Both the position numbers and the translations under genes were made by a program. This document shows, in pieces, positions 1-6,519 of a DNA stretch of 16,740 nucleotides (the stretch's first letter is position 1; every line of letters begins with the position of its first letter). The notes below the pieces were generated by a model, which worked only from the letters and a program-made list of their open reading frames with translations, did no database searches and had not been told where the DNA came from. The DNA is from G020350405 sp964513655 (lineage in GTDB: Bacteria > Planctomycetota > Phycisphaerae > Sedimentisphaerales > Anaerobacaceae). Location of the stretch: positions 1-16,740 of the forward strand of contig CAZENQ010000063.1 in assembly GCA_964513655.1 (NCBI GenBank), read 5' to 3'.

Positions 1-99
1 AAATCGGGGTATTTACGGATTAAATCAGGACACCTCCGGCGCCAATCACAACAACCCTGCTTCGCCCTGACTTCGCCAGGCCTACGCCGCGGCAAGCAT

Positions 100-218
100 G
101 ATAAAAAAATGTAAAACGAAACCAATTTCCGAAGAGCAAAAATGAACATAAATTCAGGTTTAACAAAGAGTTGCGAAAATTAACAATCTGGCAGACACGC
201 CAAAACGAAACCAATTTT
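100..218 (-). repeat. 119-bp dispersed repeat, copy C (inverted)
   Basis: Read on the minus strand this stretch aligns without gaps to the two copies at the right end of the window. It opens with AAATTGGTTTCGTTTT, carries CTTTGTTA near its middle and TTATGTTCATTT after that, and closes with a second AAATTGGTTTCGTTTT exactly 89 bp after the first. By hand count it matches copy A at about 85 of 114 positions. It begins 34 bp after the ispA stop codon and points the same way as ispA. No transposase, terminal inverted repeat or target duplication is visible. Positions 1-99 contain only a GC-rich stretch with a repeated CTTCGCC and no gene that I can support. Confidence 0.8.
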
Positions 219-251
219 ACCCGCCGTTTGTATTCTGGCCCCTTGTGCCGT

Positions 252-1157
252 TTACTTTGTTCTTTGGAGCAGGGCGGTAGCAAGATTCTGCAAAGCCTGG
301 GCCCTTCCGCCAAAGGGCTCGAGCAATTTGACGGCCTCGTTGGTGAGTTTTTGTTGCAATTGCCTTGATTTTTCGAGACCTAACACCGAAGGGTAAGTAC
401 ACTTTGCGGCCCTGGCGTCTTTACCGGCCGTTTTTCCGAGGTGGTCGGTTGAAGCAGAGACATCGAGTATGTCGTCGGCAATCTGGAAGGCCAGTCCGAT
501 CTTAAGCCCATACTCACAGAGGCGTCTTAATTCTTGCTCAGTTGCCTGGCCGCAGATAGCCCCCATTGCGGCGGCACAGCGGAACATCTTGGCGGTCTTG
601 TTGGTGTGTATATATTCGAGAAGCTCCCGAGTGCCCCGGCCGTTTTCGGCTTTCAAGTCCGCCGCCTGGCCTGCAATCATCCCGGCCGGGCCGGCAGCCT
701 CTGCTAATTGGCTAATTAACTTTACAGCAACGGCAGGTTCAGCTACCTGGTTAGCCAAGACTTCGAAGGCCAGTGTCAAGAGGGCATCACCGGTTAGAAT
801 AGCGGTGGCTTCATCAAAGGCCTTATGGCATGTTGGCCGCCCACGGCGCAGGTCATCGTCATCCATCGCCGGCAGGTCATCATGTACAAGCGAATAGGTA
901 TGCACCATCTCAATCGCGGCGGCGGCGATTTCGGCATCGTGATTTATTTTGCCGCTGACGACTTCGCAGCACCATAGAAGTAATGCGGCGCGAATGCGTT
1001 TTCCCTTTCCCTGCAGCGTATACTCAATAGCCTTCTTGAGGTCGCTATCGATGCCAGTTTGCTGTGTCAAAAGCCGCTGAAGGGTATTATTTACCAACTT
1101 GGCCTTTTGGCTTAATTGGCTATCGAAACTGGCGTCAGTGGTCCTTAAGGCTGACAT
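252..1157 (-). CDS. ispA: Farnesyl diphosphate synthase (polyprenyl synthetase)
   Basis: The product condenses dimethylallyl/geranyl diphosphate with isopentenyl diphosphate to make farnesyl diphosphate, the cytosolic precursor of quinone side chains, undecaprenyl carrier and hopanoids. The 301-residue length is normal for the IspA family. Visible hallmarks are GKGKRIR (residues 50-56), the first aspartate-rich motif DDLPAMDDDDLRRGRPT starting at residue 93, the second motif DDILD, and the GKDARAAKCTYPSVLG segment typical of IspA. The tyrosine five residues before the first motif (Tyr88) plus the Pro-Ala insertion inside it fit type II C15 enzymes. A longer-chain product cannot be excluded from sequence alone. 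The ATG at 1157 has AAGG nine bases upstream. The gene is divergent from miaA, and a 119-bp repeat lies just past its stop. Confidence 0.93.
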   Translation of the reverse strand: MSALRTTDASFDSQLSQKAKLVNNTLQRLLTQQTGIDSDLKKAIEYTLQGKGKRIRAALLLWCCEVVSGKINHDAEIAAAAIEMVHTYSLVHDDLPAMDDDDLRRGRPTCHKAFDEATAILTGDALLTLAFEVLANQVAEPAVAVKLISQLAEAAGPAGMIAGQAADLKAENGRGTRELLEYIHTNKTAKMFRCAAAMGAICGQATEQELRRLCEYGLKIGLAFQIADDILDVSASTDHLGKTAGKDARAAKCTYPSVLGLEKSRQLQQKLTNEAVKLLEPFGGRAQALQNLATALLQRTK

Positions 1158-1190
1158 ATAAGGCTGCCTTGCTTTGCTCGAGCTATAATT

Positions 1191-1219
1191 TTGCGATTCC
1201 GGCTTAGAATTTGTATTAT
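1191..1219 (+). promoter_or_regulatory. Sigma70-like promoter for miaA
   Basis: TTGCGA (1191-1196) and TATTAT (1214-1219) are separated by 17 bp. This would start transcription near 1226, about 24 nt before the miaA ATG. The complement of the -10 region reads TATAAT on the minus strand and could serve ispA, but I see no good minus-strand -35. Confidence 0.55.
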
Positions 1220-1249
1220 ATCTATCTTTAGGTAGTTTTACAGGAAATT

Positions 1250-2179
1250 ATGAAAGTGGATATGTTGTTAATCCTTGGTGTTACCGGCTCTGGGAAAGGG
1301 CGTCTGGCCTATAGTCTGGCGGAGTTAATCGATGCCGAAATAATCAGCGTTGATAGTATGAAGGTGTACAGGCGAATGGACATCGGCACTGCGAAGCCGC
1401 CTAAAGAGGTGCGGGAGAGGGTTAAATATCATTTGATTGATGTGGTTGAGCCGAGCGAGCCTTTTAGTGTTGGGACTTTTATTGACCTGGCATACGAAGC
1501 AATAGAGCAGATAAAGCACCAGAAGAGAAAAATAATCGCGGTAGGGGGGACTGCTCTGTATATAAAGGCCCTATTGTACGGTTTGTTCGAATCACCGGGA
1601 GCCGATGAGCAGATACGGGCTGACTTGCGGGCAAGGGCAGAAGAGGATGGACTGCAAGAGCTTTACTGCGAATTGGTGAGAGTAGACCCCGCGGCAGCTG
1701 AGCGCATCAACTGCAACGACGCCAAGCGTATAATTCGGGCACTCGAGGTTTACAGAATCACCGGCAAAGCTATCTCAAGCCTACAAAGGCAATTTGACGC
1801 CGAAAGACCGAAGCATAACTGGACCATAATCGGTCTCCGAAGAGAAAAAACGGCCGAAAACAGCCGGATAAACCAGCGGGTAAAAAAGATGATTGCGGCC
1901 GGGCTTGTAGAGGAGGTTAAATCGCTTCTGGCTGAAGAGAAACCTCTGAGTAAGCAGGCGCGATGCGCAATCGGTTACGCTGAGATAATTGATTACCTCA
2001 AGGGGAAGATGAGGCTGGAAGATGTGACCGAATTAATAAAGAAGAACACGCGTCGTTTAGCGAAGAGCCAGCGGACGTGGTTTAAGAGGTTCAAGAATGT
2101 GCACTGGCTCGATATCAAGCCGGACGAGTCGGATGAAGAGATCCTCTGCAGGGCGAAAAAAATAGCGCTTAGCGAGTAG
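1250..2179 (+). CDS. miaA: tRNA dimethylallyltransferase (MiaA)
   Basis: MiaA transfers a dimethylallyl group to N6 of A37 in tRNAs that read UNN codons. The 309-residue length is standard. Family signatures are DSMKVYRRMDIGTAKP (usual form DSxQVYRxMDIGTAKP, so Gln is Lys here), VGGTALYIKALLYG, KRIIRALEVYRITGK, AIGYAEII and TRRLAKSQRTWFKR. The nucleotide-binding loop reads GVTGSGKG instead of the usual GPTASGK followed by Thr or Ser, so the P-loop hydroxyl residue is missing. Codons at 1274-1297 confirm this reading. The ATG at 1250 follows AGGAAATT. The dimethylallyl donor is made in the same pathway as the product of the divergent neighbour ispA. The fold assignment is secure; whether the altered P-loop affects activity is unknown. 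Confidence 0.95.
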   Translation: MKVDMLLILGVTGSGKGRLAYSLAELIDAEIISVDSMKVYRRMDIGTAKPPKEVRERVKYHLIDVVEPSEPFSVGTFIDLAYEAIEQIKHQKRKIIAVGGTALYIKALLYGLFESPGADEQIRADLRARAEEDGLQELYCELVRVDPAAAERINCNDAKRIIRALEVYRITGKAISSLQRQFDAERPKHNWTIIGLRREKTAENSRINQRVKKMIAAGLVEEVKSLLAEEKPLSKQARCAIGYAEIIDYLKGKMRLEDVTELIKKNTRRLAKSQRTWFKRFKNVHWLDIKPDESDEEILCRAKKIALSE

Positions 2180-2197
2180 CGATCAAGGGGCGGTCAA

Positions 2198-2280
2198 TAA
2201 ATTAGAAATACGAACACGAAATTCGAATAACCGCAAGATAGAATTCAAGGTCCTTCGTTGGCGTGTTCCGGACCGAGAAT
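2198..2280. other. Convergent intergenic region with inverted repeat
   Basis: This lies between the convergent ends of miaA and the ATP-cone gene. The first part is AT-rich with recurring GAA/ACGAA steps (about 2202-2232) and looks like low-complexity intergenic filler. Positions 2243-2280 form an imperfect dyad: ATTC..GGTCC on the left pairs with GGACC..GAAT on the right around a 16-nt loop. It could fold in transcripts from either side, but no T tract follows on either strand, so it is not a canonical intrinsic terminator. Confidence 0.3.
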
Positions 2281-2305
2281 CTGAAAAACCAGATGAGGCG
2301 CGGCT

Positions 2306-2896
2306 TTAGACAGCTTGCAGCTGTTGTTGTGCACGGAGGATAGCGGCGGCGTCAGCCATGACGAGCTGTTTTATCAAGCTGACGGGTATCACAGTCAGGC
2401 CCATGCTGAATATTTTCTCCTCGACCATTGAAGCGATAGTTCTGGCCGTTTGCCGATTGATGTTGTGCTTGGTTATGAGGTCGTCGACTACTCTGGACTT
2501 ATCCCATCGTGCCCTGTCGGATGACTGCTCACTTTTGTCAAGCAAATGGGCATCGGACAACTGCTGAATATCGACGGAGACGACCTCGATTCGAGAGCGT
2601 TTGAGTCTGCGCTCGAACCGGTGTTCACTTAGGGCAACTGCTGCATCTTCGTAGTTTGTAGCCGTCAGAACTGCCTTAATTATTGAGAAGATTTCGTCAC
2701 TGGTCACCCTGCGTTGTTTTTGTTTGTGGTAAAGAAAAAATGTTACTACCTCTGCGAGATGCTCGGCGACGTATACATCAGACTGTTCAACGCATGCCAG
2801 AGCGTTACTGATAGTGCCAATAACCTTTGTGTGCAGATACTCCTCGACGGTGCCGTCGGTCTTTACGACCTTAAGCTGCGTTTTCATCGGCGCCAT
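2306..2896 (-). CDS. Stand-alone tandem ATP-cone protein beside nrdR
   Basis: A 196-residue soluble protein with no catalytic domain. Residues ~6-92 match the ATP-cone fold that senses ATP/dATP in ribonucleotide reductases and NrdR: KVVKTDGTVEEY, then RVTSDEIFSIIKAVL and a terminal HRFERRLKR. Residues ~128-190 (WDKSRVVDDLI, TARTIASMVEEKIFSMGL, PVSLIKQLV) look like a second ATP-cone or half-cone. The ORF can be extended to a TTG at 2911, but AGGAGG lies inside that extension, four bases before the ATG at 2896, so I place the start there. It follows nrdR by 70 bp on the same strand with no obvious separate promoter, so it is probably co-transcribed. A role as nucleotide-sensing partner of NrdR is inferred from context only. 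No reductase gene lies in the window. Confidence 0.8.
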   Translation of the reverse strand: MAPMKTQLKVVKTDGTVEEYLHTKVIGTISNALACVEQSDVYVAEHLAEVVTFFLYHKQKQRRVTSDEIFSIIKAVLTATNYEDAAVALSEHRFERRLKRSRIEVVSVDIQQLSDAHLLDKSEQSSDRARWDKSRVVDDLITKHNINRQTARTIASMVEEKIFSMGLTVIPVSLIKQLVMADAAAILRAQQQLQAV

Positions 2897-2966
2897 ATTG
2901 CCTCCTTGCAAAAATCCAATGGTGCGTTCAACTTTTGGTTTCTCAGCCCGGGAGCATATTCATCAC

Positions 2967-3458
2967 TTAGATGTCGAACAGCTTTGTCTGCTCAGTATAT
3001 TCGGTCCGAGTGATAACCTCACTTACTTCCTCAATCAACTCACCTGCGTCTTCGAAGTCGCGATATACACTTGCAAATCGGATATATGCGACCTTATCAG
3101 CGGCCCGCAGGTGCTTCATTACACTCTCTCCGACAAAAGCTGATGAAACCTCCTTATCAAAATTTTTAAATATATCCTCTTCGGCCTTGTCAGCTATTAG
3201 CTGAATCTGTTGGGCCGAGACAGGTCTTTTATAACAGGCCTTCTGCAAACCCGCAATAATTTTTTCTCTGTCGTAAGGGACGCGGGAATTATCCTTTTTG
3301 ACTACATAGAGCTTAAAGCTTTCTCCTATTTTTTCATAGGTGGTAAAACGCTTTTTGCAGGCCAGGCAATGACGTCGCCGTCTTATTGTTCTGCCGCTAT
3401 CGCTTGAGCGCGAATCAACAACTCTATCCCGGTCTTCCTTACAAAAGGGACATCTCAC
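2967..3458 (-). CDS. nrdR: Transcriptional repressor NrdR
   Basis: NrdR represses ribonucleotide reductase genes according to the ATP/dATP ratio. The 163-residue product has the family layout: an N-terminal zinc ribbon with CPFC (Cys3, Cys6) and CLAC (Cys31, Cys34), the basic RRRRHC segment that contacts DNA, then an ATP-cone (about residues 49-139) with VVKKDNSRVPYDREKI. The start is GTG at 3458, required to keep the complete first CxxC. AGGTGG lies nine bases upstream. The nearby ATG at 3453 is out of frame. Upstream are a strong promoter and two sites resembling NrdR boxes, which suggests autoregulation. The ATP-cone protein downstream is likely in the same transcript. Confidence 0.97.
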   Translation of the reverse strand: MRCPFCKEDRDRVVDSRSSDSGRTIRRRRHCLACKKRFTTYEKIGESFKLYVVKKDNSRVPYDREKIIAGLQKACYKRPVSAQQIQLIADKAEEDIFKNFDKEVSSAFVGESVMKHLRAADKVAYIRFASVYRDFEDAGELIEEVSEVITRTEYTEQTKLFDI

Positions 3459-3504
3459 AAGCCAGTCCCACCTATTTACCTAAAACTCTTGGCTCACCTA
3501 AAAA

Positions 3505-3556
3505 ACACTACATCTCGGCAGTACTCATATTCTAACGTCAACATATAGTGTGTCAA
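3505..3556 (-). promoter_or_regulatory. nrdR promoter with two NrdR-box-like sites
   Basis: On the minus strand a perfect TTGACA (3556-3551) and TAGAAT (3534-3529) are 16 bp apart, placing transcription start near 3522. Two 16-bp sites resemble the NrdR box ACACwATATwTwGTGT. ACACTATATGTTGACG (3551-3536, about 12 of 16 matches) fills the -35/-10 spacer. TGCCGAGATGTAGTGT (3520-3505, about 10 of 16) sits over the start site. They begin 31 bp apart, the helical spacing typical of paired NrdR boxes. Each site keeps only one strong half, the two outer halves. Binding and autoregulation are inferred. Confidence 0.65.
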
Positions 3557-3697
3557 AAAAAAACTTGCAGAAGTTTTTGGGCGGCGTGCTTTGGAGGCTG
3601 TTAAATTTTATTTTGGTCGTCTGTAATTTACGCTAAGGTAAGAACTAAAGAGAAAAGTATTAAAAAACTCACAGGTTTTTGGGTAGTGATTTTTTTG

Positions 3698-3948
3698 CAA
3701 AAAAGGGGCCCTTGCGCTTTGCGCGCAAAGGCCCAACTCGGAAAGAAACTTATATGGCCCCCCCATAAAGTTCCGCGCTGAAAAGCCTCGCTTAGAGCAA
3801 GGCCATCGTTTTTGTTTCTCCCTTAATGCTATCCAGCCACTCCATGGCAGGATTACCAAGTCAGGCTAATGATTTTAAGTATCAATAGGCGGTCACGCTT
3901 AGGAATAAGGATTTAAGCTGACAGCACCCGCTTTATTTGCCCAACCTA
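3698..3948 (-). ncRNA. Candidate structured small RNA, ~250 nt
   Basis: A minus-strand promoter and an intrinsic terminator enclose this stretch, and it holds no convincing reading frame. The predicted transcript contains several hairpins. One closes GCGG (3931-3928) with CCGC (3892-3889). One is CCTGCCA-TGGAG-TGGCTGG with a single mismatch (3851-3833). One is GCCTTGC-TCTAA-GCGAGGC (3803-3785). ATGGCC near 3806 can also pair with GGCCAT near 3754. I looked for tmRNA, SRP RNA and RNase P hallmarks and did not find them. Size and position would allow a 6S-type RNA, but I cannot show that. It could also be the far 3' end of the upstream prolyl isomerase operon. Confidence 0.4.
3699..3734 (-). 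terminator. Intrinsic terminator (minus strand)
   Basis: Read on the minus strand, GGGCC-A-TTGCGC-type arms (3734-3723 against 3717-3706) form a stem of eleven base pairs with one A-C mismatch and a five-base loop. A C and then six T residues (3704-3699) follow directly. This is the classical rho-independent form for transcription moving leftward. Confidence 0.8.
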
Positions 3949-3954
3949 ACATAA

Positions 3955-3983
3955 AGTATAATACAAAAATGCCAAAGGGACAA
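3955..3983 (-). promoter_or_regulatory. Sigma70-like promoter in non-coding region
   Basis: On the minus strand TTGTCC (3983-3978) and TATACT (3960-3955) are 17 bp apart. The predicted start is near 3948. The next features downstream are the hairpins and the terminator at 3734-3699, not a gene. Confidence 0.55.
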
Positions 3984-4151
3984 ATCAAGTCTGCTGTTTT
4001 TGTGATTTTTTGTAACGGCCGATAAACTTCCGGAAAACATTAGATAAACTGGCACTGATAACCAAAAGGCAGGGTGTTTTGCATCAGGATTTCAAATTCC
4101 TGGTTTTGTTATGATGTGACTGGAAGAGATAACTTCTTTAGAAAGGCCTTT
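3984..4151. other. Non-coding gap behind prolyl isomerase gene
   Basis: AT-rich, without a supportable gene. The only structure I see is an 18-bp imperfect palindrome, CAGGATTTCAAATTCCTG, at 4085-4102, too AT-rich to be a clear terminator. It could be an operator or chance. Confidence 0.35.
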
Positions 4152-5009
4152 TTATATTTCTTCGATTTTGGCATCGGCTTTTAACCGATCCACGAAGTCA
4201 TCAATAGTTTTTTCCTGCATCTGTTTTTTGAGCTCGTCTGTGATATGGTCTTTTACCTGTTCGAGGGGGCGTACGACTTGTGGTTTTCTGTCATACAGCT
4301 TGGTTATATGAAATCCGAATCGGGTCCGAAAGATGCCGCTTATCTGGTTGACAGCCAAATTAAAGGCCACGTCCTCGAACTCCTCCACCATTTGTCCTTT
4401 TGCGATGTAGCCGAGGTCGCCGCCATTCTGGGGGCAATCGGAATATTTTGTGACGAGCGTTTCGAAGATTGCGCCGTTTTTCAATTCGTTTTGAGCTTTT
4501 TCTATTGTGCTGCAAGCGGCCTGCTCGTCGGTTTGGCCGTTTATATGTTTTACTATATGGGCGACCCTTACTTGCTCGGGAGATTTGAATTGCTCTTTAT
4601 TTTGATTATAGAATTTCATGATTTCAGCCTCTGCAGGTTCCGGCAAATCCTCGTAAAGGTTTTTAAGAATTCGCTCAACGTTCAAGTGCAATTCAATATG
4701 TCCTTTAATCTCTTTCTCATCGTCAGTTCCAAATTCCTTATGGAGTTGCTGGCTGGAGCCGAAATTTTTTTTAATTTCCTCAAAAGCTAACTGGACCTGG
4801 GTGTCGGGTATCGCCGGGCCGCAATTTTTTGCGTGCTGGTTTATCAAGACCCTCTCGATTACATTTTCCTTCGACCAATCAAGCAGCTGCTCGTCTTTTT
4901 CATCGGGGTCCTGGTCAGCGAAGACACGTTCGTAGTCGGGTCTTAATCGCTCGACTTCCTGCTGAATCAAAGAATCCCGGATTTCTTCGCCATTAACAAA
5001 TAAAGTCAT
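4152..5009 (-). CDS. Parvulin-type peptidyl-prolyl isomerase
   Basis: A 285-residue protein that would catalyse cis-trans isomerisation of X-Pro bonds or act as a chaperone. Residues ~1-120 are a helical SurA/NifM-like N-terminal region. Residues ~145-240 are the parvulin (PpiC) domain: VRVAHIVKHI for the usual SHIL strand, YSDCPQNGGDLGYIAKG (189-205), FEDVAFNL, and FGFHITKL with the conserved His234. A helical tail follows. I see no signal peptide, lipobox or membrane segment, so unlike SurA or PrsA it should be cytoplasmic, as NifM is. The ATG at 5009 has GAGG eight bases upstream. It is the last gene of a three-gene run, 54 bp after the thymidylate synthase gene. A client among its operon partners is possible but not shown. 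Confidence 0.88.
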   Translation of the reverse strand: MTLFVNGEEIRDSLIQQEVERLRPDYERVFADQDPDEKDEQLLDWSKENVIERVLINQHAKNCGPAIPDTQVQLAFEEIKKNFGSSQQLHKEFGTDDEKEIKGHIELHLNVERILKNLYEDLPEPAEAEIMKFYNQNKEQFKSPEQVRVAHIVKHINGQTDEQAACSTIEKAQNELKNGAIFETLVTKYSDCPQNGGDLGYIAKGQMVEEFEDVAFNLAVNQISGIFRTRFGFHITKLYDRKPQVVRPLEQVKDHITDELKKQMQEKTIDDFVDRLKADAKIEEI

Positions 5010-5063
5010 TTTTAGGGCCTCACGACTGGCGGTTCGTTATTGGATGTACTTTTCACGAACCTT

Positions 5064-5957
5064 TCACGAACCTTTTGGTTTTGCGTAGAAGTCTGGGTCT
5101 TTAGCGAGGTTTTCTCTGGCCTCGGCCGTCATCATTTCAAAAGCGGGGTGGTTGGTTTGCCAGGCCCTGTCGATAAAGGGGCTTTTTCGCATTTTCCGGA
5201 CCTCTTTGGCGGCCTCGTCAAAATAGCTGCCGTAGATATGCAGAGAATCGCTTATATCGACATACCTGCCTACTTTCACAGGCCTGTTTATTTTGTTAGA
5301 GATTTGGTCAGTGATGATTCTCTGAAGGTCTGTGACGGCATAGACATTCATAAACCAGGCTTTGTAGAGGTCGCGGCTTCGCCAGTGTGTATTCATATCA
5401 AGCGAAAGCTCTCCATCGTCATTGGATACCAAGCGACACCATATTCTTTGAAGGCAGGGGGGGTCATCCGTCTGCGGGTCGGCTGTCGGCATCCAGGTTA
5501 TTGCCTGTGCTCTTCGAGTGTGGGCAGTTTGTGCGAGTTTGTCGATGATATACTGAATCTGATTGACCTTTCTGAAAGGCTTGGGCGAGTCGGGATTTCG
5601 TATATCCTCTACGGGGCAATATGCAAAGAGGCGTTCGTGATATGTATAGGTCCACTTGCCGGAGACGGGGTCAATCCAGTGGTCGTGAATACCGCTGACA
5701 ACTTCCTGTCGATATGCTTCAAGCTCTGCGGGCCCGCCCGGGAAATTCTTATGAATTCTGGGTTCTGCAAGAGGGTTGGTTATGGTAATCATAACGGTTG
5801 CGTCTTTGCTCGGCGGGTCCTGAGATTTATCGTACTGCGTTTTAATTTCAAGGCCGTGGTCCCAAACTGCCAGTATAGCTTTTTCCCACGCTTCCGGCAG
5901 ACAGTCGGCTGTTACGAAAATCGCCGGTATGCCAGCACTTAATGTGGAAGCGGTCAT
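5064..5957 (-). CDS. thyA: Divergent thymidylate synthase family protein
   Basis: Thymidylate synthase methylates dUMP to dTMP using methylenetetrahydrofolate. The C-terminal half of this 297-residue protein carries the dUMP-binding signature: the Arg pair 148-149 in HTRRAQAITWMP, the catalytic Cys168 in DDPPCLQR (usual form PPCH, so His is Leu), HWRSRD (Arg193, Ser194, Asp196), Asn204 in FMNVYAV and LHIY (His240, Tyr242). Asn204 argues for a uracil rather than cytosine substrate. The N-terminal half does not show the usual ThyA folate-side Glu and Trp motifs; GKWTYTYHERLFAYCP (100-115) stands in their place, recalling shorter archaeal-type synthases. GGAGG lies five bases before the ATG. An 11-bp tandem duplication spans the stop. 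The fold call is firm. The exact substrate is less certain, since dUMP hydroxymethylation is a family alternative. Confidence 0.82.
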   Translation of the reverse strand: MTASTLSAGIPAIFVTADCLPEAWEKAILAVWDHGLEIKTQYDKSQDPPSKDATVMITITNPLAEPRIHKNFPGGPAELEAYRQEVVSGIHDHWIDPVSGKWTYTYHERLFAYCPVEDIRNPDSPKPFRKVNQIQYIIDKLAQTAHTRRAQAITWMPTADPQTDDPPCLQRIWCRLVSNDDGELSLDMNTHWRSRDLYKAWFMNVYAVTDLQRIITDQISNKINRPVKVGRYVDISDSLHIYGSYFDEAAKEVRKMRKSPFIDRAWQTNHPAFEMMTAEARENLAKDPDFYAKPKGS

Positions 5958-5985
5958 TTATTCCTCCATGAAATGTTTTCGGTTC

Positions 5986-6501
5986 TTACTTGAAAAATCG
6001 TGTAAGGTCAATTTCTTCTTTGGTTATCTTATATCTTTGGCGGTATCTCTCGGGTATATCCGCAAGCATTCTCCTGGCCTTGTAGTCGAATTCGCTGTCG
6101 GGGAATTTTTGCATAATTTGGCGGCAGGCATCAACCATAGGCTTGTAACCTGTGGTGGGGAGTCTACCTATTTTTCGCTGCTGGATGGCAAATTCAAACA
6201 ATCTTTCGGCCTCGATTTTTTCTATTTCGGAAAGCTCTTTAAATACTGGCTTAGGCGGCTCGGCAGGCTGTTTTGCCGCCGGCTGCTGCTGGGCTGCTGT
6301 GGGGTCGGGTTGTTCTGTTATTGTGGGCTCCGGAGGCTGTGGCTCGGCCCGCAATCTCCTGTCATCATCCTCGATTACGTCATAAAAGGTCTTGGGTTTG
6401 GGTTTCGGCTCAGATTCGGAAGGCAAAAAAACATTGACGAGAATAATCAAAGCCACAACTACGACCGCAAGTGCTGCGATTTTGAGCCAAAATGTGTTCA
6501 T
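5986..6501 (-). CDS. Membrane-anchored protein of unknown function
   Basis: I do not recognise this 171-residue protein. Residues ~5-27 form one hydrophobic segment (IAALAVVVVALIILVNVFL) without a clear signal peptidase site, so probably an N-terminal membrane anchor. Residues ~30-85 are rich in Pro, Glu and Gln and look like a flexible linker. Residues ~88-171 are charged and helical (LSEIEKIEAERLFEFAI, MVDACRQIMQKFPDSEFDYKARRML), with a spacing that recalls a degenerate tetratricopeptide repeat. The bulk would lie outside the cytoplasmic membrane. It heads the operon with thyA (28 bp gap) and the prolyl isomerase, whose products look cytoplasmic, so the shared transcript does not explain its role. 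No strong Shine-Dalgarno precedes the ATG at 6501. Confidence 0.8.
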   Translation of the reverse strand: MNTFWLKIAALAVVVVALIILVNVFLPSESEPKPKPKTFYDVIEDDDRRLRAEPQPPEPTITEQPDPTAAQQQPAAKQPAEPPKPVFKELSEIEKIEAERLFEFAIQQRKIGRLPTTGYKPMVDACRQIMQKFPDSEFDYKARRMLADIPERYRQRYKITKEEIDLTRFFK

Positions 6502-6519
6502 GGCTGTTCACCCGCTCTA

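Noticed and set aside
1..99. Gene fragment at the left edge
   Set aside because: No frame shows a recognisable motif or conserved start; the GC-rich part with repeated CTTCGCC looks like intergenic repeat material.
20..313. 97-residue minus-strand frame at the left edge
   Set aside because: It runs out of the 3' end of ispA in another frame and through repeat copy C, with no ribosome binding site.
3608..3859. 83-residue minus-strand open frame
   Set aside because: It crosses the intrinsic terminator, has no recognisable composition or motif and no Shine-Dalgarno. The stretch is better explained as part of a structured RNA or 3' region.
4085..4102. Palindrome CAGGATTTCAAATTCCTG as a terminator
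   Set aside because: The arms are short and AT-rich with a central mismatch, and the following T run is interrupted; a chance dyad or operator is as likely.
5040..5942. 300-residue plus-strand frame opposite thyA
   Set aside because: It is antisense to a gene with conserved catalytic residues, and its own translation is Cys- and Phe-rich with no domain-like pattern.
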